The translations under genes were made by a program, and so were the position numbers. Positions 49,301 through 61,300 of a stretch of DNA of 64,000 bases are shown in pieces (position 1 is the first letter of the stretch; every line of letters starts with the position of its first letter). Below the pieces are notes generated by a model. The model ran no database searches and was not told the origin of the DNA. It was given only the letters and a program-made list of their open reading frames with translations. Origin of the DNA: Hymenolepis diminuta (Eukaryota; Platyhelminthes; Cestoda; Cyclophyllidea; Hymenolepididae); NCBI GenBank assembly GCA_900708905.1, contig CAADRB010000032.1, forward strand, positions 1,462,979 to 1,526,978, given 5' to 3'.

Positions 49301-52300
49301 GTATTGAAAAAATAATATATAATTGATAAATAATGATTACACAGGCCCAAGTGTTGTGAATTCAGCCATTGACTAAATATATTTATCCACCAAGGCTTCA
49401 AAAATGTACTCACTTGGTTAATCAGATTATAAAGTCATGCATCACTATTATTCGAGTAGCCGTGGTTTGTCAGTGTTTCAACCTACCGTGACTTTAATTC
49501 ATTGGGTCTTATTATTTCAATGCCTTTAATACACATTCAAAACTTAAATACATAATCGTAAGAACAACTCTTAAACAACTCTTAAAATTTGTCTTCACAC
49601 TAAATTTTTATATTACACACGGGAAATACAATATAATAGATTTTAAATAGTGGGAAAGCAGAAGCGTACGTTTATCTATGAAACAGTCCAATATGATTCA
49701 AAGAAGGGTGATTGATTAATAGGAGAAAGTAGAAATAAATTGAAACTTTACATTCTAATTGCGCGCCCCTCAACTGATGGGTATAATCCATCGTTTCATG
49801 CTTTAATGTGCTATTATTCAAATCTCGGGACTGTTCCGTTTCCTCTGACTAGATTCTTGTTCACAGCTTCCAAAGCTAAATGACCAGTTGACTAATTTCG
49901 ATGATTCGTCAACCACTTCTGATGTAGGTTTTTCTTCTAATAGTCAAAACACTAGCAGGAGGATAAAAACCAGTACGAATGTAACAAAGCCGAACTTACT
50001 CACCCCTAATACGTCAATCTTTCCTTTGGACATCACCAAACAAAGAACTGGATCTCAAAAAAGGAAAATATGGTGGTTTTAAAGAATAAAAGTATTGATT
50101 CACTCGCAAATGTTTTGCTGTCTTTATTTGACACCTATTAGACTTATCCAACATTTTTAACAATTTAATAAGAGAATAAAGGCTTGAATTATACGGGATC
50201 GGCCGAGTTTAGAATGTATTCCTTTAATCAATAATTAATTAATTATTTAAACTTGAATTGTTGGCTTCTGATTGTCAGTTAGTTCCTTGAAATTATTTAA
50301 ATGAAATTGCATTGAAGGATTTACTAAAAGTCATTTTATTAACTGGTAAACGAAGGGATGCACTTTTACCTAGTTACCAATAACATTTAATAGAAATAAG
50401 CCAATAAAATGCATTGAAAAAGCAACAATACTATTGTCTGTATTTTTCAAACTCTCATCGAGAATAAAAAAGTCGAAACAAAAGATGGCTGACTCTTTGT
50501 TGGTCTGGCATTAGTATCTTAGCTGATATTACTAGCCAATTACCTATTTATAGACGTTTGCGATTATCTCTTTTCACAATTATACTGAAAAAATAGACAG
50601 TAAATTTAACATAGTCAAGAAAATCATTTTGTATTTGCCTGTAGAACTTTACCAATGCAGTCATTAGTAGTACATCAGCACGGAATAAGCATTTGAGAAA
50701 TTAATTAAAATAGCGTCATAGGTAAAAATTATCTGAAAGATTCACTTTTACTGAATATGTAATCAGTAGTTGGTGGGCACCAACTGTTGGGTGCTATGTG
50801 GGTCACGAAATAATGAACCAATCAGACATCATAGAACAACTAAGGCACCATACCTTGAAGCCATGTCCTTGATTGGTGATGACTATTGTCGAATTTCATG
50901 TGCACACCTGTGCCATTTAGGAATTAATTCCACCCCAGTTGGTTATCTTAACCCCGTCTTGAACACCTATTACCTACCAAATAGTCAAGATCAGGCAGGA
51001 AAAAATTCCTAGGCACTGTCAGAAGTCTGGTTCAAATTATTGGACACTTTAATCTGCTCTTGGAGTTCGTAAGTTTGCACTTATTCATATTGTATTGCCT
51101 CATTTTTCGTCTTTTGAATCTAAAAAGTTAGTTGTTTTTACAAAAGAAATAGATTATTTGCAAAACTTGTTAATATACAGTAATTACTTATGACAGAGAA
51201 AATAATAATGTTCGATGAGTTGAGAGGGAATCTAAACACTTTATTTATTGTTTATTTGTCCTTGATAGATGATAGACATTTCCATTTCTGACTTGCAAAT
51301 TAACAAAAGAAGACGGTGCTAAGGAATGTATATTTACAATCACTATAATTTATTATTACTGATTTTGGTAATGCAAAAAATTCATACTAGTTTTAATCAT
51401 GGAAAGGTGTATGTTACGCGAAATGGTTAAGTAGTGCAGTAAGAATTGAATTGGGGGGGAGGGGGGGGGCGTGAATGAAATAGAAAATTACCATGTCAAG
51501 AGTCTGAATTAGAAATCTGCAAACTTTGTATCAATAAAATATCCTCGAACTTAATTTTCATGGTTTGATCCCTGGGTTATTGGGTGAGCTCATGCAAGCC
51601 GTATTCGGAGATTGCTGACTGGTAAATTTTATGCTATGGTTGATCATACATTGCTACTTTCTTACAACAATAAGCAGATAGAGGAGACTGTTAAAGGCAT
51701 TTTATGCATAGCAGAACTTAAAGAATGCCTATATTTCTTTCAATATTTATTTTTAATACCTTTATTACCTATCAAGTCAAGTCTAGCTGGTGATTGGAGT
51801 AACCAGTTACACTGTAGAATGTTAGCCAGCAAAAGAGTGTCTGAAAGGAGGTTTTACAGACGGGGAGCTATCAATAATTGATGTAAAAAAGAACTTCGTT
51901 CGGCTAGTTTAATTTGCTGCCTGAAACCAGGACATCTACAATCAACCATTCCTGCTGCATTAACAACCATTTCATCCCCTATTTAAATATCATATTTAGA
52001 ACTTTCACTCGATACTGATATCTCGATGTCTTGAAAGTGGATAAAGTTAACAAACATTGAAGTGAGGATATAAAATGTTGAAGTCCCTTTCACAACTCGG
52101 ACTTATTCAAAATCAGAACCAAATTCTTTTAAGATTCAGTAGTACATTTGGAATTATCTTAAGCCAGAACACATCTTTAGTCGACTTTTATTCCCCATGC
52201 GGGGATGAATGATTGTTAATGAAAAATATAGCCATTTATCACGGCCTACACTAACTGGCTTTTCCCATTTCCAGATTTAGTGTTAATTCTTTGTATTCAC

Positions 52301-55300
52301 CCTACAGCTAGTACATATATATATATATAATTGTAAAACAACGCTGAATGAATCACAAAGGACGACACTTTAAATATGGAGTTCACTATTTAAATATTAT
52401 CTAACCTCTTTCTGTACCGTTTAAGATAAGATGATTGCGGAACCGAATGATAATCTGATGGTTATCTCTTCCTCAATAGTCATTTTCTTTAAATATAACA
52501 TGCCTGCATATTCATTTATTGTGAATCCAATGCAAGAATACAGAGGTCATTATTTCTACCAATTTCACATATTATTTTCGTTGATATCTTATTTTTTATT
52601 CATAATCAAATATGGATGCTTTTTGTTTAATATTTCTAAAAGAAATTTGTGTTAACTCTTCACGTAGTCTTCACACAATAAGCAGATAAGATAGGTATCA
52701 TAAATTACTATACACCATTAAGCTCGTTTACATCCGAGTTTGCGTTTACTTATTTTCAGCTGAAGGGGTTGTTTCTTCCTGTATAATCGCCCAATCTCCT
52801 CCCACAGAGAAAGTTAATACCACTACCACAATATCCACAATCACGGATTCCAACGGCCGAGTCAAGAAGTTAAAGACCACTACAACTACGACTCTTCGAA
52901 CCACTACCACAGTTCGAAGGGTTTGTGTGGTAGCACCAGGTTCGGCCCCAGTTCCTGGACTTCCTGAAGGAGAGCATGTCATCCAGGAAGGTGCTTCAGT
53001 GTTTCAGGGAACGCCTGCCCTTCCACAAGTCCCAGGAGAAGGTGTTCTTCAAGCCACACCTGTAGGATCGGAATGTGTTCGACTTACCCATGTTTCAGGA
53101 GACGATGGGGGCTCGAAGACACCCATGAATATCACTCAAGTCACGTTCATGAAACCACAAACTCAAACTTCAGAAGTTGTTGAGGTAATCGTTCGATTTT
53201 TTCAAATTCATTTATTTATTAACCCACATACGGTATGCCTAAATATAAATATAGCTTAGACTGACCAACTTCTTGTAAAATGAGGAAAAGGGTGCCGACT
53301 TAAAAAGGACTTCTGTTGCTTAAAAGTCTTCATTATTAGATTCTAGTATCAAAGTTTCTTCATTAAGCTAGAAAACTTAATAAATATTTATTGTTCAATA
53401 TTTCCATTAAGAAGTAGTTATCGACGAAGTGTGTTACTTCTAAGAGCGGGAAAATTAAACAATAAGAACGGAAGACTAAAGACATAAGGTGTGATATTAA
53501 GTTATTTTATCTATTGTTTGTTTTGTTTAAAAATATAGTTAGTTTCCCACACATTCAAGTAAAACATATTCTCCTTTTAGTTTTATAATACAAATAAATG
53601 GAAGAAATTTAGAATTTTCTGAAATATTGTTTATATATTTGTGGTTAAAAATAATTCTTATTTGTAAATATTACATCCCTTGGGAAATTCAGTACATGTA
53701 TTTGAAAATGTCCACTAAAAAAATCCCATAATCTTCAAGGAAAGTTTCGGTTTGCAAATTTTCGTTTTGAATAAACACTCCTTTTCGAAGTCACGGATAT
53801 ATTTTAAAAATCGAATAGCTCCTTTATTCTGATATGTTTGTTAATGGCAAAAAGACAAATACACAGTTAATATAGAGGAAAAAACCTTACTTAAGTTATA
53901 TGAAAATTTTCAATGATTATGAAAGAAGAATTAAAAAGAGAAGAAATCCAAGATCAGAAGTTCATTACTGTTCATATTAGGTAAGCTTTTGTACGGTGAA
54001 GCAATGAATCCTCCGCTTTGTAAAAAGGCGCTGTTAAATCAGGATAATAAGAGTATTTTGTTGACTTATCTGGATAGTAATCAGAGTATAATAAACGGTT
54101 TTGTTTTAAAATTTTTGGCCCAGAGCAGAAGGCTTAGAAGTCCTTTGAAGTCTAGATTTAAAATATGACAATACATTATGCAATCACGCCGTGGCTGCCT
54201 AATTGGCTTCATTGTGAATATCAGCATATTGAGAGGATCATGAAATGTGGTTTTGTCAAACGATGTATGACCCTAATAAGACTTAGAATGTGTTGTATAT
54301 CGGAGCACTACTTATTGTATCAATAAGTAGGCAACAGTTTCACTTAAGTTTCAGACGGCTAGTAACTAAATAGGGAACCAAAGGTTTATCGAATATTATC
54401 ATTAATGTTCATGAGAGTGGAAAGAGAATGATAGGAGAAGCGGCAAGTGTGTCCAGAGATCTTATAAGCCAATATTTTAAACATTTAGATGTATTGATTG
54501 TCTGGGGGCCCTATTATTGAAAGGAACCTCTAATTTGTGTTATGAAATGATAGAACAAGGAAGTAATAGAGAGAAATGTGATGTACATATAAATCCAGTA
54601 AATACGTTTTGTTTCTAAGCTTTTATGGCAACTTTTATCAAATTATGAAAATTAGATATTGAATTAAAATGATTATTTGGCAAATGATATGACAATTTAT
54701 GTTTGAATTTACTGTTTGTTGGTAGTTGGCAGATGGATGCCCACACAATGGCTTTGGTAATTTGGAACCTTTCATATTTTGACATTATATTAGTAAAATA
54801 TATGCAAATAAATTTGCAATCTTGGAGCATTTATTATTTTATTGCAAAATAGAGGTTTAATAAAAGACAATATTATTATTAATCCAATAACTCAAATATG
54901 GTTGCGTAAGTTAAGGCAAAATTTTAAATTCGATTTGATCACGTGAATAAATTAAAGGATCTTAATTATCGTTGCCTCAGATTTATTAATTTTACGAAGT
55001 AAGTATACTAATACGAGAAAGGAAAATCGGGTTCAACCTATTATTGACAGCTGCTGTCATGATAACTTGGATTACTTCAGGAAAAATTGCCATAAAGTAC
55101 ATTTGATGAACTTGACTCCCTGATTGGGAAAATAGTTTAATCCTGGTTTAAATCACCTTATGTAATGTTGGGAGATTTTAAACATTTCTGTACCCATGGT
55201 AGTGCAAAAATCTTACACAAGATATATTTGAGAAAACCATATGAATAAGAGAAAAAATGAGTCCAACAAGGAATGAAGTGAGAGGGGAGGGGGCTGCGGT

Positions 55301-58300
55301 CAAGAAGAGATATTTGTTGAAGTCAGGGTATCAAGAATCTTGGATTAATTTAATTTTGGAAGCACAGTTACTGCGTTACGACCTGATGCTTAGAATTTCA
55401 TGATTTGTCCCATAGATTCATGGGTAGGATTGTATCCACAATATTCACAACTTGCTAGCTGGTTGTTTTCCTTCCACCTCGATTTATTGGTACTTTACTG
55501 GAGTCAAGAGCAAGATGTTAAGACTAAAGACAATTTTTCTAACAAAGCACTGATCAAAAGAATTTACTCAAGTTAAATTCTATTGATTTGAACATTATTA
55601 TACATACAATTTTGTATTAATATAACATATGACTAAATAAACATCTTAAAAATTACAAATCAGAAAGCGATATATTCACGGAGTAAATGAAAAGCTCTAT
55701 CAGAGATCGGGGAGTGATAGGATCGAGCACAACTAGAAGATGATGTTGGAGCATTCAAAAAGACCTACTACATTTGAATTCTATCTCTATAATGTTTGTC
55801 GGCTTTTCATGAAAGAGGTTCAATTCACTTTTTCATGTCTTCATACAGCTGATATCCAAATTTCGGTGTTTGCTTCCATGGTCTTCTGAGAAACTCCGGT
55901 CCCACGATGTTCAAGGCTTTTTTCTTAGATACTTGAAAGTAGTGGATGGGGATGAATTAATAGCTGAAAATAATTATTAAACCAATTGAAAAGTTCTTTT
56001 AACTTTGGAAAAAATGAACAATGCCTCACAATCATTACCTACAATTAAACTTCTTTAATGTTTTAGGTTCACACTGATGATAAACCAACTAAAGATGAAT
56101 CCAACGATGGAACATCTCAGGGCAAAACAACAACAAAGACCGTTCGTAAACGTGTTACAACGTCTGTTTCAGCTGTTTTTGCCTCTCGACACACAAAAGT
56201 GGACAGTAAAAAGTAAGTAAATATTGTCGGTTTTAATCTAATCACTCAGTTTGTTAAGTTGATTCACCACGACATTCGGATATAATGTAAGCAAGTTTGA
56301 AAACAGAGCTGTATCATATATGAAAGTAATTACTTGCCAGATTGCTAGTTATTGCTAAGCTATCTACATTTTCTAACGTCTTCACTTTTATTTTTAGCGC
56401 GGCACGTAAGTCACTGAAACTTATTTTAAATCAAATATTTAAATTTTAAATCGATTACCAGTGAGTGTATAACTCACTAAAAAACAAATCCCTTTTAAGG
56501 TGATGCAGTGGTACGATTAGAACAAATTAATCCAGAAGATGGTGGAACATTTTTTGAAGGAAATACCGAGTAAGTAACATATTTTCGTGGACCTTGAACT
56601 AATTTCCAGAATTTTGCTTATTCCAAATGTTACAGGTCTTAATTTTAACATATAATGTTTTACTGATCATCATTAGAAGAGATTAGTTATAATAAATAAT
56701 AAAATTTATTTGTATTTTAGCTTTTCGAATGAGGATTCAGCAGCGATGACAGCGTTAAGGGTAAGGAAAAGTCATTAATTTATTCATTTTTAAAATTCAT
56801 ACAAAACCCTGTGACTGCTCTGATGCTTTTTCATTCAAATTTGAATTTATTCATAAAATAATTATAAAACCATTTTTATTGCAATATATATATATATATA
56901 TAAAGTAGAGAGGAAATCGCATTGATTCATCTTCGATTATAAATAATTTATTCACATTAAAAATCGTTTTTATCAAAGTTATTTAATGATAGAGTTCATC
57001 TTTCCAAAATGGAATATCGAAATGATATAAACTTTTATGGTTACACATAAAGGCTAATCAAACTCAACAAAATGGTTGTAATATGAACTAAAATTTAACT
57101 AAAGAGTTATTTCTTAAAACAGATTTTGACACTTTCTGTTTGTTTGCTTAAGATCAAATGTCTACTTCCAAACTTAATAGTAAACAACGTTTATTTTCCA
57201 ATATTTGACAATTAAGGGAAAAAACAAGATTTTTAAATAGAAAGACCCTCAATTGCAGCCCTCAATTTTAATTAAAATAATTAGTTAGTAATTAAAGTTT
57301 GATTTAGAATAATATAATTTTGAATTTTAATAATTTCCATCCAATATGCTTTCAAAAGCTGACGTCAGCTCATAGATTTGTGTTTCAACCCGTTATACTA
57401 ACATTTCACTCAATTTAATTACTCCTGACATTCCACACATGTAGCGACGGATTTCTGCAATTTTAGAGACATGTAGTCTTCAGTAATTTGGTGAGAGCAG
57501 CAAGATTTTCATATTTCCTTATCTTAGGTTCAATTCTGAGTCAGTAGAAGTTACTCATCGATAATCATTGACAATTAAAAATATGAATTCATCTCTTGTT
57601 ATACATTTTATAGAGATATTTATTTATTGTACGTCATTAGTGCAGTAAAAATGCACTCAGGTCAAGGGCATACATCCTACAGGCGAGACAGTCATTCACA
57701 GCGGTTAAGTCTGGCTAATATTAAGGGTAGCAGGAGTTGGGTTTCTCATCAGGAAGGGTCTATTATACTTGGCAAATAATTACTTTAAACATATATATTA
57801 TTATATATCTTTATATATATATATGTTATATATATTAAACATTATTTTGATTTGAGTGTTCACGGGGAATATCAACCAGATCATTTCTCATCTGTTCAGC
57901 CAAGACCCATTAATTACATTCCAAAATATCACCGAAAATCACATGGATTAGTGGATTGGGTGTTGGACATCTACTTGTTTAACTATTTTTAAGTTATAAT
58001 ACTTGCCTCCGCATATACTTATCTTCAGTAGCACTGTTTACCTTTCTATGCTAATCCCATTTTTATGGTAGTGAATCGACGGTCTATTCCCATAGAAAAT
58101 TCACTCCATCCAGATTAGCCATTGATTCTGTAAAAGGCAATAAATTTTAATTTAAAATTTTTACCTAAGGAAGAGATTTACGATTATACGTGTTGAAATA
58201 AATTAAACGCCAGGTACCTTCTGAAAATCACCTTAAATATGCCTTTGAAAGTGAACTGGGAGCATATTTATTCCAGTTCAAATTTATATCAGAAACGAAA

Positions 58301-61300
58301 TATTCAACTAAAATTAATTATTTATACCATGTAGTTTATTAATTTTAAAATTACTTGAGTTATATTTACCAAATAGAATTTTCAGGGATACTTTTATTAC
58401 TTGATAGCAAATAAAGTGATTACGAAACCAACTTCGCCAGCAAAAATTAAATATTCAAAATACCCTATTTTTAATGCTTTTTAAAGAATGACATCGTAAT
58501 ACCAATGTCAATGGACTATGCCTTAAATATAGTCTTCAAACTGCAGAAAGTCGAACTGACAAAGATCGTGATTATATTGTTCTATTGTTCTTTGTAGGAA
58601 TGTGAACGACAGTTTGCTACTCGTTTAAACTTAGCCCGAAATTCGGCTCCTGACGCTTCAACCACCATAGTTGACCATTTTACATCCCAAAATGGCAAAA
58701 CTATGACAACAAAAACAACAACCCTAAAAGGAAGCACTTTTCCTTCTCTATTCGACGGTTTGCCACTCTATCAGGGCTATGGCATGATAAGTCAACGAGT
58801 GAGTTAGTCATTTCCTTTCCACTTCATTAACTGTTAAATTTTGTGAATGTTTAACCAGATGAGTACAATGTCTGTGAGTCAGCGCTGACAGCTTTTTCAG
58901 TCACCCAACTGTCAAAAAATAACAAAATTCGGTTAGAATTTACTCGTTGAACTCTTCTTTAAATCGTTATGAGTCATTTTAGTGGAGTAAGGATTCAGGA
59001 GGCGTTTAAATTGCATCGATATCAAATTTAAATCTTATTTTACAAATTAAGGCCTGCTTTTTAATAGAGGGAAAATTTTTACTTAATGAACTGAATAAAT
59101 ATTAAATTAGAATTTATTTTTCCCTAGAATAATACCCTATGTGTTGGAATTGACTGAAAATGTGCAATTCTAAGTTTTTGAAAAAAATATTTAATATAAG
59201 GGTAAAAGGCTTCAATTTTTATTGAAATGGTTTGAAAAGATTACAATTTAACTAGAATGGTTTTATTACATAAATATTATATTGAATAACCGCAAATGCA
59301 AGTAAGTCTTGCCTCATAACATTGCGAATTCACAATTCAACTGAAGCCTCTAGAAGAATTTTGCAAAGATCTGATTGTAATGAAACATATCTCCCTTTTT
59401 TTCATATTTTATGCAATTACGACGAACTCTATCAAAAGGTGATGTTGAATTAGTGCATATTGCCCAGATAGCAGAATATGTACGAAACTCGCGTATTTTC
59501 AATCTCCGCATTTCTCTACTTTTTGTCTAGACTGTTAGGTTAATTTTTAATCGTATAAACAATGCTATTGAGAACAATCTAATAAGTAGAAATATTTGCA
59601 AATGTATATGTATGCTGGAACTAACTCTGTTGAATGCCTTTAGCTATAGCCTCTAGAATTGCATGGTGTATTCAGATAAACGGTGACACAAAAAAAGGGT
59701 TTCGATTATAATTCCGAATTTTATCACTTAATTCTGATATGCCTCTCTTAGCAACAACCAGTTTTAAATGTGTTAAATATCAAAATGATTGCCCAAGTTA
59801 TCTCAATTTCAAAACTAGATCTTGTCTGTGGAAAAGGTTATAAGATCCGAACTCATCAAATGTGACGGAGCTCGACCAAAGTATCTATGTACGGCTAGGG
59901 TTTTTTCAGCAGCTAAATTTAAAAATCACCTTTTCAAAATCAGATTTTCAAGTGTGGGGTAAGGTATATCGTTCAGAAATGGTAAAAATACGAGAGGAGA
60001 ATGATGATTTCAACTGATTATGTGTGAGAATAAGGTCTAGCATTGTAAAATTGCCCGTTGCCACTGGGCAAATGTGAGTGGAAAATTGATCATCGATATC
60101 CTACAGGTGCCCTTTGGACACTGAGAGATGGAAGGCTCTGATTGTCGAAAACCTAACCATAAAAATAATTTGACATAAACTGATTCGAATTAACATGCGG
60201 TTCAAAAATCAATTCTGCAGTATGTAGAGAATAATCCCCCAGGATACATGACCGGAACTATTCTTACAAGAAGGTATGTTACGAGCAGTTCGTCATTGTA
60301 TCTTTGGATATGATTTGTGCCTACTTCCAAAAAAACTAAAAAAGGGAGACAAAAGAAAACGTTTACCACAATAAAAATATCGAGGTCTAAAGGAGCAATT
60401 ATTCTATTCTTATCATTCACTTATCGAGAATTTGTCATTAGCTCCATTTTAGACTCTCGCTATCTCTACTTATCCGAATCAGATAAGAACCTGTTAATTG
60501 AATAACCAGTCTTCATAGAATAGCTTTAAAAGTCGACTCAAAGGAAATATAGAAAATATCAAAAAGTGAAGTGGTCTAAATTTAAGCACAGTTATTTTCC
60601 ACGTAATTTATTTCACATTTTAAGGCAATTTGATTTCTGCTATTTGATGGGTCTCTTGGGATGTTTGAATATCATTCCGAAATTTTCCGAATTTTAGGAT
60701 GGATTGCAATTATTTAAAGTACAATTTAAAATGAGTTAAATTGTAAATAAACTTTGATTTAAAACGAAAAAGACTGTTTGAGTAGCCGATATGTCGTCAT
60801 TTAAGGGAAAGAAACTGAGTTTTAATGACAATACAAATATAAACAAAATTAAGGATGCATTTGTCATTAAAATTTTGTAGAATGCAAAGAAATACAAAGC
60901 ATATCTCAACAAAGCTGTGCATATATTTTCCTCTCATCTGCGTTTTCTGGAATATCATTTTTTTTCAAGTAAAAGTTCAAATCAGCTTGAAATTCTAAAT
61001 GAAAAGCTTTAAGATCTGCAAGCCGAAATTCCAGCCAGGAAAGAGGGAAGAACACAAGTCCTCTTTTTTACAGAGAAAATTTATTCCATTTCAACTCGAA
61101 CTATATACAGTATAGTGTAATTCATATTAGTTCAGAAAGACAATTTAAGGATTAGTTAATATCTCAACAATAATGGGAAGAAAAAAAAGAATTAAATTAA
61201 CCTTATTCCACTCATTTGGTTTCATATTTTCTATTTCATAGCATAAACTGCTTCAATTGAATGACAGCAAGAATTATTACAATTCGACTGTAAACATTAA

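Noticed and set aside
52746..52982. 78-codon minus-strand frame rich in Val
   Set aside because: Reverse-strand shadow of exon 2 of the Thr-rich gene, caused by the repeated ACC/ACA Thr codons.
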